This document shows positions 27,914-35,415 of a stretch of DNA of 64,000 nucleotides, piece by piece. Source of the DNA: Dokdonella_A sp937902695 (GTDB lineage: Bacteria; Pseudomonadota; Gammaproteobacteria; Xanthomonadales; Rhodanobacteraceae). The position numbers and the translations under genes were made by a program. How positions within the stretch are numbered: position 1 is the stretch's first letter; each line of letters starts with the position of its first letter. Under the pieces are notes generated by a model, which searched no databases, had not been told where the DNA came from, and was given only the letters and a program-made list of their open reading frames with translations. Location: positions 17,557 through 81,556 of the forward strand of contig JBEHYO010000006.1 of assembly GCA_048498135.1 (NCBI GenBank), written 5' to 3'.

Positions 27914-29010
27914 GCCCGGTGTTCCCGCGCGAGATATTCCTCGCTCTGCATTTCGATCAGGCGCGATTCGGTGCGCGCGAACTCCGCGCGCAGGCGCTCG
28001 CCATCATACAGATCGATCGCGGGCGCCGCGGCCGAGACGACGAGGTTGACGCCGCGGTCGTAGAGCTCGTCGACGAGCTCGATGAACCGCCGCGCGGCGT
28101 CCTCCATCAGCGGCGTGAACTGCGGGACGTTCGAAACGAGGATCGTGTGGTAGGCGCGTGCGAGATCGATGTAGTCCGCCACGCCGCGCGGCCCCTCGCA
28201 GAGCGCCGGGAACGCGAACCACGCCGCGCCGTCGGCTTCGAGCCGCGCCGGGATCGGGCGGTCGTTGACGATGAGGTCGACGTCGCGCCGCGCGGCCGAA
28301 TGGGCGACGCGGTTGAAGATCGCACGCATCGCGCGATCAGCCTCGGCGCCGGGCGGCGTGTAGTAGACGGGTGCCTGCCTGAGCGCGCGCAGGCGCCAGT
28401 CGTGCGGCGATTCCAGCGCAATGATGGCGCAGTGCTGCTCGATCAGCGCGATCGCGGGCAAGAACCGCTCGCGCTGCAGTCCGTCCCTGTAGAGACTCGA
28501 CGGCTTCGTGTTCGACGTGGTCACGAGCACGGCGCCGCGCGCGAACAACGCGCGGAGCAGGTTGCCGAGGATCATCGCATCGCCGATGTCGCCGACGAAG
28601 AACTCGTCGAGCACGAGCACGCGCGATTCGCCCGCGATGCGCGCGGCGACGTGCTCGAGCGGATTCGCGCGGCCTTCGAGCGCTTTCAGCGACGCGCGCA
28701 CGTCCTGCATGAAGCGATGGAAATGCGTGCGCCGCTTCGACGTGCCCGGCAAGGCGTCGTAGAAGAGATCGCAAAGGAACGTCTTGCCGCGGCCGACCGG
28801 CCCGTGAAGATAGATGCCGCGCGGCGCCGCGATGCGGCCGCGCAGGCGCTGCCAGAAACCCGGCGCGGGCGCTTCGACGAGCTCGCGCCACAGGCGATCG
28901 AGCGCGACGAGCGCCGCGCGCTGCGCCGGATCGTCCTGCCATCCGCCCGCGGCGATGCCCGCGACGTAGCGCTCGCCGGGCGAGCGCACGATGTCGGCGC
29001 GACCGCTCAC
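27910..29010 (-). CDS. zapE: Cell division protein ZapE (AFG1-like ATPase)
   Basis: A 366-aa P-loop ATPase of the ZapE/AFG1 family (E. coli ZapE is about 375 aa). Walker A is YLHGPVGRGKTFLCDLFY, Walker B RVLVLDEFFVGDIGDAMIL, and sensor 1 VTTSNTKPSSLY. In E. coli ZapE binds FtsZ and destabilises FtsZ filaments late in division under stress. The start is a GTG (VSGRADIVRSPGERYVAG) that overlaps the TGA of the upstream hydrolase gene as GTGA; the frame stays open upstream, but no family sequence lies there. Middle gene of a three-gene coupled operon. Confidence 0.93.
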   Translation of the reverse strand: MSGRADIVRSPGERYVAGIAAGGWQDDPAQRAALVALDRLWRELVEAPAPGFWQRLRGRIAAPRGIYLHGPVGRGKTFLCDLFYDALPGTSKRRTHFHRFMQDVRASLKALEGRANPLEHVAARIAGESRVLVLDEFFVGDIGDAMILGNLLRALFARGAVLVTTSNTKPSSLYRDGLQRERFLPAIALIEQHCAIIALESPHDWRLRALRQAPVYYTPPGAEADRAMRAIFNRVAHSAARRDVDLIVNDRPIPARLEADGAAWFAFPALCEGPRGVADYIDLARAYHTILVSNVPQFTPLMEDAARRFIELVDELYDRGVNLVVSAAAPAIDLYDGERLRAEFARTESRLIEMQSEEYLAREHRA

Positions 29011-29696
29011 CCCGCCGCTGCGGCCGGCGGCGGCAGATTGTCGCGGACGCCGTTTCGCACCGCGCCGCGAAGATCGATCAGGCGCCGGTGGAAGAAGTGC
29101 CCGGCCTCGGCCATGCGCAGGAACGTCGGCGCCGGCGTCTGCTGCGCGGCCCATTCGGCAACGGCCGCGGGATCGACGATGTCGTCGTCGCCGCCCTGCA
29201 CGATCAGCACCGGACACTGCGGCCACTCGATGCCGGAGAAATCCCAGCGGCCGACCGGCGGTGCGACCAGGACCAGCTGCTGCGGCGCAAGCCGCGCCGC
29301 GGCGCGCAGCGCCACGTAGCTGCCGAACGAAAAGCCGGCGAGCCAGAGCGCGGCCCCCGGCTTTTCGCGCCGCACCCACTCGGCGACGGCGGCGAGATCG
29401 TCGGTTTCGCCGCGCCCTTCGTCGTGCACGCCTTCGGAGCGGCCGACGCCGCGGAAATTGAAGCGCACCGTCGCAAGGCCCAGCTCGCCGAGTGCGCGGT
29501 CGAGCGTCGTCACGACCTTGTTGAACATCGTGCCGCCCTGCAGCGGATGCGGATGGGCGATGACGGCGACGCCGTTGCGCGCGTCCTGCGCCGGCACGCT
29601 GACGGCGATTTCGATCGCGCCGGCGGCGCCCGGCAAGAGGAGGCTCGCGGCCTCCGCCGGAAACGGCGGTGCCGATGCGGTGTCGCGGGATTTCAT
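29007..29696 (-). CDS. Alpha/beta hydrolase, CocE/YpfH-like
   Basis: A 229-aa alpha/beta-hydrolase of the group found in many Proteobacteria as 'alpha/beta hydrolase fold' or YqjL-like proteins. The nucleophile elbow is LAGFSFGSYVAL (about residues 118-129, Ser in GFSFGS). Other family marks are AHPHPLQGGTMFNKV at about 48-62 (HPHPxxGG) and FRGVGRSEG. A catalytic Asp is likely in GGDDDIVDP and the His in EAGHFFHRRL near the C-terminus. The substrate is unknown, probably a short ester. First gene of the operon, divergent from acpH with only 47 bp between. Confidence 0.9.
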   Translation of the reverse strand: MKSRDTASAPPFPAEAASLLLPGAAGAIEIAVSVPAQDARNGVAVIAHPHPLQGGTMFNKVVTTLDRALGELGLATVRFNFRGVGRSEGVHDEGRGETDDLAAVAEWVRREKPGAALWLAGFSFGSYVALRAAARLAPQQLVLVAPPVGRWDFSGIEWPQCPVLIVQGGDDDIVDPAAVAEWAAQQTPAPTFLRMAEAGHFFHRRLIDLRGAVRNGVRDNLPPPAAAAG

Positions 29697-29743
29697 CCGG
29701 ACAATGATAGCGTCTCCGGCAAATCGTCCGCGGACGCGAACCG

Positions 29744-30343
29744 ATGAACCTGCTCGCCCACGCCCTGCTCGCTTCGCCCGATGCCGAACTCATGCTCGGC
29801 AGCCTGATCGGCGATTCCGTGCGCGGCCGCATCGATCCCGCGCTGCCGCCGAACGTGCGCGCCGGCGTCGCGCTGCATCGCGCGATCGACGCGTACACCG
29901 ATTCGCACGCGGACGTCGCCGCGGCCCGCGCGCTGTTCGTGCCGCCGTTCCGGCGTTATGCCGGTATCCTGCTCGACGTCTGGTTCGATCATCTGCTCGC
30001 GCGGCAGTGGGCGCGCTTCGGCGCGGAGGATCTCGATGCGTTTTCCGATCGCGTGCGCGACCTGCTCGCGATCCATGCCGAGCTCGTCCCCGAGCGCATG
30101 CAGGGGTTTGTCGCCTATCTCGGCGCGAACGGCCTGCCGGCCGCGTATCGCGACGTCGCCGCGATCGGCCACGCGCTCGGCGGCATGTCGCGGCGGCTGA
30201 AGCGCGCGAATCCGCTCGGCGAGGCGCTGCCCGTGCTCGTCGCGCTGCACGCACCGCTGCAGGACTGCTTCGATGCGTTCTTTCCGGCGTTGCGCAATTT
30301 CGCGGACGTGGAGCGGATCCGGCTCACCGATTCCGGGCGCTAG
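29744..30343 (+). CDS. acpH: Acyl carrier protein phosphodiesterase AcpH
   Basis: A 199-aa HD-superfamily-like enzyme (DUF479) that removes the 4'-phosphopantetheine arm from acyl carrier protein, turning holo-ACP into apo-ACP. E. coli AcpH is about 193 aa. The N-terminal block MNLLAHALLASPDAELMLGS and GVALHRAIDAYTDSHADV contain the conserved His and Asp residues expected to bind manganese; RRYAGILLDVWFDHLLAR (about residues 69-86) carries further conserved acidic and His residues. The ATG follows a weak AACCG, with no strong Shine-Dalgarno. Single gene ending at a hairpin. Confidence 0.92.
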   Translation: MNLLAHALLASPDAELMLGSLIGDSVRGRIDPALPPNVRAGVALHRAIDAYTDSHADVAAARALFVPPFRRYAGILLDVWFDHLLARQWARFGAEDLDAFSDRVRDLLAIHAELVPERMQGFVAYLGANGLPAAYRDVAAIGHALGGMSRRLKRANPLGEALPVLVALHAPLQDCFDAFFPALRNFADVERIRLTDSGR

Positions 30344-30351
30344 AAACGGAA

Positions 30352-30371
30352 ACGCCGCCCGCGGGCGGCGT
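30352..30371. terminator. Hairpin between convergent acpH and cytochrome genes
   Basis: Perfect 8-bp stem ACGCCGCC / GGCGGCGT with a CGCG loop, 8 bp after the acpH stop. On the minus strand the stem is followed by TTTCCGTTTC, a poor but T-rich tract, so it can end both transcripts. Confidence 0.55.
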
Positions 30372-30391
30372 CCTCGAGCGACTGCGGCGAG

Positions 30392-30922
30392 TCATTTCAC
30401 CTGGCTGACGATCCAGGTGACGGTCGCCTTGATCTGCTCGTCGGTCAGCGCAGGGTTGCCGCCCTTCGGCGGCATGACGCCGCTCTTGCCGGTGAAGCCT
30501 TCGGTGGCGTGCTTGACGAGCGTGTCGAGACCCTGGGCGACGCGCGGCGCCCAGGCCGCCTTGTCGCTGATCTTCGGCGCGCCGCCGGCGCCGGTCTCGT
30601 GGCAGGTCTTGCAGAGATTGCCGAAGATCGTCGCGCCGTCGGTCGTGCCGCCATACGCGACCTGCGAGGCCGCGGCCGCCTTGGCCGCGTCCTGCGCCGC
30701 CTGCATGGCCGCGCGACCCGTGTCGCCCGCGTAGACCGCGCCGACCGGCGCGATGCGGTCGTTGACCGCCGCCGCGGCCTTCGGGCTCTGCTCGGGCGGA
30801 TGGCTCGCATAGATGTGCGCGCCGAGCGCCATCAGGAGGATCGCGACGATCGCAAGGAAGCCGATCAGCATCGCGAAGTGCTTGAGGAAGATGCGGTCGG
30901 TTGAAGTGACGGGGTTGCTCAC
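30392..30922 (-). CDS. Membrane-anchored c-type cytochrome (c5-like)
   Basis: A 176-aa cytochrome with one N-terminal membrane anchor (FAMLIGFLAIVAILLMALGA, about residues 15-34) and a C-terminal monohaem domain. The haem-binding motif is NLCKTCHETG (CxxCH) and the axial methionine lies in SGVMPPKGGNP, a cytochrome c5/c555 pattern. A long Ala-rich linker lies between. It would carry electrons on the periplasmic side of the membrane. Two GTG starts are possible; the downstream one at 30922 is preceded by AGAGGTG at the right distance and is preferred over that at 30943. Confidence 0.9.
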   Translation of the reverse strand: MSNPVTSTDRIFLKHFAMLIGFLAIVAILLMALGAHIYASHPPEQSPKAAAAVNDRIAPVGAVYAGDTGRAAMQAAQDAAKAAAASQVAYGGTTDGATIFGNLCKTCHETGAGGAPKISDKAAWAPRVAQGLDTLVKHATEGFTGKSGVMPPKGGNPALTDEQIKATVTWIVSQVK

Positions 30923-30983
30923 GAAGACACCTCTGCGATCCACCGGCAGGCCGGTCGCTGGAAAGACTCGAAATTATAGGAGA

Positions 30984-31060
30984 TGGCGCGCTCGGCGGGA
31001 TTCGAACCCACGACCCCAGCCTTCGGAGGGCTGTACTCTATCCAGCTGAGCTACGAGCGC
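30984..31060 (-). tRNA. tRNA-Arg (anticodon CCG)
   Basis: A 77-nt tRNA read from 31060 down. The acceptor stem is GCGCTCG pairing with CGAGCGC, followed by discriminator G and encoded CCA. The anticodon stem CAGCC/GGCTG encloses the loop CTCCGAA, giving anticodon CCG, which reads the arginine codon CGG. The T-arm is GTGGGTTCGAATCCCGC, with the standard TTCGAAT loop. All four arms fold. Confidence 0.97.
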
Positions 31061-31118
31061 GTGGCGCGGATTTTCGCACGGAACCCCCGGCGAGGGCACG
31101 CGGGCTGGCACGGACGCG

Positions 31119-31796
31119 TCACCAGAGGCCCGGAATCAGGCGCCAGCGCACGGTTTCGCAGTAGGCGTCATATCCCGGCAATGATTCGCGCAAGTGGCGC
31201 TCTTCGTCGACCAGGCGCACAGCGACCGTGGCCGACATCAGGACCGCCGGGACGAGCGCCCACGGCGAGCCGAGCGCGAACGGCGTCGCGAGGAACCAGA
31301 GGATGCTCGCCGAATACATCGGGTGACGCACGATCGCGTAGGGCCCGGTCGTGACGACGCGCTGTCCCGTCTCGACCGTCACGGTGCTCGCCGCGAACGT
31401 ATTCGCCTTGAACGCGACGAACGTCAACGCGAGGCCGACGAGCACGACCGCGTCCGCGATGAAGACGACGAGCGCCGGCACGGACGCACCGCGCACCCGA
31501 TGCTCGACGCCGGCCACGACGAACGTCGCGGCGTAGAGCAATCCGCCGATGCCCTGGATGATTTTCTGGCTCCCGAGCGGCTCCGCCGCGGCGCCGACGT
31601 CGAGCCTGCGCCGCATCAGCGCCGGATCGCGCTTCAGGAAATAGAGTGCTGTCGAAGGCGCGGCCGCCGTCGAAAGCGTCCAATAGAGCCACGCCTGCCA
31701 GTACGCGGGCGTCCATGCCGGCACGAACAGCATCAATGCCAGCGCAGCTTGCATGCGCGCGATGCCCGCGAGCGTTTTTCCCGTCAGCTCGTTCAC
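31119..31796 (-). CDS. Isoprenylcysteine carboxyl methyltransferase-like membrane protein
   Basis: A 225-aa membrane protein with about five hydrophobic helices. The C-terminal third has the ICMT/PEMT-type SAM-binding motif: TTGPYAIVRHPMYSASILWF (about residues 149-168), then DEERHLRESLPGYDAYC. This RHPxY...EE pattern is shared by isoprenylcysteine carboxyl methyltransferases and a large set of bacterial homologues that act on unknown small molecules or lipids. Bacteria lack prenylated CaaX proteins, so the substrate is unknown. It lies just downstream of the tRNA on the same strand, with no visible link. Confidence 0.87.
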   Translation of the reverse strand: MNELTGKTLAGIARMQAALALMLFVPAWTPAYWQAWLYWTLSTAAAPSTALYFLKRDPALMRRRLDVGAAAEPLGSQKIIQGIGGLLYAATFVVAGVEHRVRGASVPALVVFIADAVVLVGLALTFVAFKANTFAASTVTVETGQRVVTTGPYAIVRHPMYSASILWFLATPFALGSPWALVPAVLMSATVAVRLVDEERHLRESLPGYDAYCETVRWRLIPGLW

Positions 31797-31877
31797 CAGC
31801 GAATTTCAGCAGCGCGCGCCGCGGAGTTACAGGGCGTGCGCGACACTCGATGCGGGCATCCGCCTGCGAATCGAAGC

Positions 31878-33305
31878 TCAATTGAGCTTGCTGTGACGGA
31901 TTCCGTAGCCGAAGTAGACGACGAGCCCGATCGCGACCCAGAGCACGAACACCATCCAGGTGATCAGCGCGAGCTCGGAGAGCAGCCAGATCGAGAAAGC
32001 GATGCCGATCAGCGGGATCCACGGCACGAGCGGCGTGCGGAACGCGCGCGGGAGGTCCGGCTTGCGCACGCGCAGCAGGATCACCGACGCGCAGATCACG
32101 ATGAACGCCGACAGCACGCCGATGTTGACGAGCTTGGCGACCTCGCCGAGCGGGAACAATCCGGCGACGACGGCCGTGAAGACGCCGAGCACGATCGTCG
32201 GCCGGTGCGGCGTGCCGTACGTCGGGTGCACCTTCGCGAACCAGCCCGGCAGCAGCCCGTCGCGCGACAGCGCAAACCAGATCCGCGCCGCGCCGAGCAT
32301 GAATGCGAAGAGCACGCTCGCGATGCCGACCACGGCCGAGGCCGAGATCACCGCCGCAATCCAGCCGAGCCCGCGCGCCTTGAACGCATCGGCGACCGGC
32401 GCATCGGTGTTGAGCTGCTCGTAGTGCACCATGCCGGTCAGGATCAGCGAGACGGCGAGATAGAAGGCCATCGAGACGCCGAGCGAGAGCAGCACCGCGC
32501 GCGGCAGGTCGCGCTGCGGATTCTTCGATTCCTCGGCTGCCGTCGTCAGCGTGTCGTAGCCGAACACCGCGAAGAAGACGACCGCGGCGGCCGTCGCGAC
32601 GCCCTTGAAGCCGAAGTGCCCGACGCCGTCCGCGCCGACGACGCGCTCGGGGATGAACGGATGCCAGTTCGCCGTATCGACGAAGAAGATGCCGACGCCG
32701 ATGACGATCACGACCGCGAGCACCTTGATCGCGACGATCAGCGTGTTGAAGCGCGCGCCCCATTCGGTGCGCATGACGAGCAGCGCGGCAACCGCGAGCG
32801 TGACGAGCGCGGCGATGACGTTGAATACGCGCCCCTCGCCGGTGCCCATCGCGCCTTGCGCCCATACCGGCAGTTGGATGTTCGCGGCGCCGAGCAGCGA
32901 CTGCACGTAGCCGGACCAGCCGATCGCGACGACCGCGACGATCAACGCGTATTCCAGCAGGAGATCCCAGCCGATCAGCCAGGCGATGAACTCGCCGAGC
33001 GTCGCATAGCCGTACGTGTAGGCGCTGCCGGTGACCGGGATCAGCCCCGCGAACTCGGCATAGCAGAGCGCCGCCGCGCCGCTCGCGATGCCGGCGATCA
33101 GGAACGAGAGCGCAACCGCCGGTCCCGCGTTGACCGCCGCCTGCTGCCCGGCGAGCACGAACACGCCGACGCCGATGATGCCGCCGATGCCGATCGCGGT
33201 GAGCTGCCAGATGCCGAGCACGCGGCGGAAATCGCGCCGCTCGCCGACCTCGCGCTGCATCTGTTCGATCGGCTTGTGGCGCGTCAGCTTGGCGAGAAGG
33301 CTCAT
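31878..33305 (-). CDS. APC family amino acid permease (cationic amino acid transporter type)
   Basis: A 475-aa amino acid/polyamine/organocation transporter with 12 or more transmembrane helices. The first helix holds the substrate-binding motif AIGIGGIIGVGVFVLAGQ (about residues 38-55), typical of the CAT/YfnA subgroup. Others are YAEFAGLIPVTGSAYTYGYA and FFAVFGYDTLTTAAEESKNP, both strongly conserved in CAT-type permeases. The ATG at 33305 is preceded by AAGGGGA and gives MSLLAKLTRHKPIEQM; upstream codons are not family sequence. Likely imports one or several amino acids; which ones is unclear. Confidence 0.93.
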   Translation of the reverse strand: MSLLAKLTRHKPIEQMQREVGERRDFRRVLGIWQLTAIGIGGIIGVGVFVLAGQQAAVNAGPAVALSFLIAGIASGAAALCYAEFAGLIPVTGSAYTYGYATLGEFIAWLIGWDLLLEYALIVAVVAIGWSGYVQSLLGAANIQLPVWAQGAMGTGEGRVFNVIAALVTLAVAALLVMRTEWGARFNTLIVAIKVLAVVIVIGVGIFFVDTANWHPFIPERVVGADGVGHFGFKGVATAAAVVFFAVFGYDTLTTAAEESKNPQRDLPRAVLLSLGVSMAFYLAVSLILTGMVHYEQLNTDAPVADAFKARGLGWIAAVISASAVVGIASVLFAFMLGAARIWFALSRDGLLPGWFAKVHPTYGTPHRPTIVLGVFTAVVAGLFPLGEVAKLVNIGVLSAFIVICASVILLRVRKPDLPRAFRTPLVPWIPLIGIAFSIWLLSELALITWMVFVLWVAIGLVVYFGYGIRHSKLN

Positions 33306-33493
33306 GCGGGTCCCCTTCGGACGAGCGGCGATCATAGCGGTTCGCGCCGCGATCACGAGCGGCGGTGCAGCACGGCGCACGCGCATCGCCATCCGCCGAC
33401 ATGAATGCAGTCGCCGTTCCTACGCCGACGCGGGTCATATGGATTTGCCCGTCGCCGGCCTCCGTGCGAGAATCACATTACCGAGGTAATGCC

Positions 33494-33751
33494 ATGTCCA
33501 GCAAAAGCAGATTGACCGTCCAGTCGCAGGTTTCGGTGCCGGTTTCGGTGCGCCGGCGGCTCGGTCTCGGGCCCGGGTCGACGCTGATCTGGGAAGAAGC
33601 CGGCGACCACGTCATCGTGCGCCGCGTCGGCGCGCACACGTCGTCCGCGATCCACGACGCCGTGTTCCCGGACAAGCCCCCGCGCAAGAGCCTCAAGGAG
33701 CTCAAGGCCGGCATCGCCGCGCACATCCGCAAGCGTCATGCGCGCGATTGA
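33494..33751 (+). CDS. AbrB/MazE/SpoVT family antitoxin
   Basis: An 85-aa DNA-binding protein with a swapped-hairpin AbrB domain at residues 1-46: SRLTVQSQVSVPVSVRRRLG, then GPGSTLIWEEAGDHVIVRR. The C-terminal 40 residues (PPRKSLKELKAGIAAHIRKR) would wrap the toxin. Its gene overlaps the PIN-domain gene downstream by 14 bp, the classical arrangement of a type II toxin-antitoxin operon. The pair probably represses its own promoter, as is usual; a dyad for this was not obvious in the upstream 100 bp. The ATG is the one giving MSSKSRLTV. Confidence 0.9.
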   Translation: MSSKSRLTVQSQVSVPVSVRRRLGLGPGSTLIWEEAGDHVIVRRVGAHTSSAIHDAVFPDKPPRKSLKELKAGIAAHIRKRHARD

Positions 33752-34121
33752 CACGAACGTCCTCGTGCGCCTGATCGCGCGCGACGACGCCGCGCAGACC
33801 GCGCTCGCGGAGGCGTTCGTCGAGAGAGGGGCGTGGGTGCCGCTGCTCGCGCTGGTCGAGACGGCGTGGGTGCTCGACGCGGTCTACGCGCGCACCGCCG
33901 AGCAGATCGCGACCTGCATCGACATGCTGCTCTCGCACGAGCAGCTCGTGCTCGAGCGCGGCGAGATCGTCGAGGCCGCGCTCGAGCGATATCGCGCGAA
34001 ACCGAAGGCCGGATTCAGCGACTGCCTGATGCTCGAAGTGGCGCGCACCGCCGGACATCTTCCGTTCGGCACGTTCGACAAGGCGCTCGCGCGGCGCGAC
34101 GACGCTACGCTCCTCGCCTGA
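33738..34121 (+). CDS. PIN domain toxin, type II toxin-antitoxin
   Basis: A 127-aa PIN-domain ribonuclease. The acidic residues for magnesium are in place: Asp5 in MRAIDTNVLV, Glu in LALVETAWVL (about residue 41), Asp in AGFSDCLMLEVA and Asp in GTFDKALAR. PIN toxins cleave tRNA or rRNA when free of antitoxin. It overlaps the AbrB-type antitoxin gene by 14 bp. Length and motif order are normal, so it appears intact, in contrast to the decayed PIN gene at 38680. Confidence 0.92.
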   Translation: MRAIDTNVLVRLIARDDAAQTALAEAFVERGAWVPLLALVETAWVLDAVYARTAEQIATCIDMLLSHEQLVLERGEIVEAALERYRAKPKAGFSDCLMLEVARTAGHLPFGTFDKALARRDDATLLA

Positions 34122-34215
34122 CCGCTGCGCGGAAACGCTTCGTCGCATCGCACGGTCGGGCGGCTTGCGGGGCGGCGTTCACCTCACTACTTGCGTTATC
34201 TCGCGCGGAGCGACC

Positions 34216-35406
34216 ATGCGTACCGAAGCCCTGCCCTCGATCCCCGCCGCTGCGACGTCGGCGCGCGTCGTCTCGGTCGACCTGCTGCGCGGCCTCATCA
34301 TGATCGTGATGGCGCTCGACCACGTGCGCGACTATTTCTCGCCATTCCCGTGGGATCCGACCGATCTCTCGCAGGCCTCGGCCGCGCTCTTCCTGACACG
34401 CTGGATCACGCACTACTGCGCGCCGATCTTCGTCTTCCTCGCCGGTACCAGCGCGTACCTCTACCGCCGCAACAGCAACTGTTCGCGCGCGCAGCTGCAA
34501 TGGTTCCTCGTGACGCGCGGGCTCTGGCTCGTCCTGCTCGAGATCACGCTGATCAGCTTTTTCTGGCAGTTCGGCTACCACGGCATGATCCTGCAGACGC
34601 TGTGGTCGCTCGGCTGGTCGATGGTTGCGCTTGCGCTGCTGCTCTATCTCCCCACGTGGGCAATGCTCGCGATCGCGTTCGCGATGATCTTCGGACACAA
34701 CCTGCTCGACGGCATCCATCCGAAGGATTTCGGCTCGTTCGCGATCCTCTGGGGCATCGTGCACGAGTTCTATTTCGACCAGGTCACGCCGGGCTTCTTC
34801 GTCGCGGTCGGCTACCCGCTCGTGCCGTGGATCGGCGTGATGGCCGCCGGGTACGGCTTCGGCCGGCTGCTCGAGCTCGAGCGATCGCGGCGCGACCGGC
34901 TGCTGATCACGATCGGCCTCGGCCTGGTCGCGCTGTTCCTCGTGCTGCGCCTGACGAATCTCTACGGCGACGCGCGGCTCTGGGCGCCGAACCCGCGCGG
35001 ATTCCTCTATACCGCGCTGCAGGTTCTCAACACGACGAAGTATCCGCCGTCGCTGCAATATCTTTTGATGACGCTCGGCCCCGCGCTCGCGCTGATTCCG
35101 CTCCTCGAACGCTGGCGCGGCGCGCTCGCCGACCGGGTCGCCGTGTTCGGCCGCGTGCCGTTCTTCTTCTACGTGCTGCACCTGCCGCTGATCCACCTGG
35201 CCGCGCTGATCTGGACGGAAAGCGCCTTCGGCGTGTCGACGCTCGGCGATTTCTTCCATACCGAGGTCGTGCCGGGCTATGAGCCGAGTCTTCTGCGCGT
35301 GTATCTCGTCTGGGCCACGGCGATCGCGGCGACGTATCCGCTCTGCGCGTGGTACGCGACGTACAAGCGCGCGCACAGGGACAACCGGTGGCTGAGCTAT
35401 CTCTGA
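34216..35406 (+). CDS. DUF1624/heparan-alpha-glucosaminide acetyltransferase-like membrane protein
   Basis: A 396-aa polytopic membrane protein, about ten hydrophobic helices. The N-terminal block RVVSVDLLRGLIMIVMALDH (about residues 17-36) and VRDYFSPFPWDPTDLSQA are characteristic of DUF1624 (YeiB/HGSNAT-like) proteins, and GTSAYLY in the third helix belongs too. The eukaryotic relative transfers acetyl from cytoplasmic acetyl-CoA to a sugar across the lysosomal membrane; the bacterial role is unknown. The ATG at 34216 with GGAG upstream is preferred to one 17 codons earlier. It ends 9 bp before the convergent FMN-enzyme gene. Confidence 0.87.
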   Translation: MRTEALPSIPAAATSARVVSVDLLRGLIMIVMALDHVRDYFSPFPWDPTDLSQASAALFLTRWITHYCAPIFVFLAGTSAYLYRRNSNCSRAQLQWFLVTRGLWLVLLEITLISFFWQFGYHGMILQTLWSLGWSMVALALLLYLPTWAMLAIAFAMIFGHNLLDGIHPKDFGSFAILWGIVHEFYFDQVTPGFFVAVGYPLVPWIGVMAAGYGFGRLLELERSRRDRLLITIGLGLVALFLVLRLTNLYGDARLWAPNPRGFLYTALQVLNTTKYPPSLQYLLMTLGPALALIPLLERWRGALADRVAVFGRVPFFFYVLHLPLIHLAALIWTESAFGVSTLGDFFHTEVVPGYEPSLLRVYLVWATAIAATYPLCAWYATYKRAHRDNRWLSYL

Positions 35407-35415
35407 GCGACGACG

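Noticed and set aside
30983..31354. Plus-strand open frame beginning MARSAGFEPTTPAFGG across the tRNA
   Set aside because: It is the reverse complement of the tRNA-Arg gene, a well-known false prediction.
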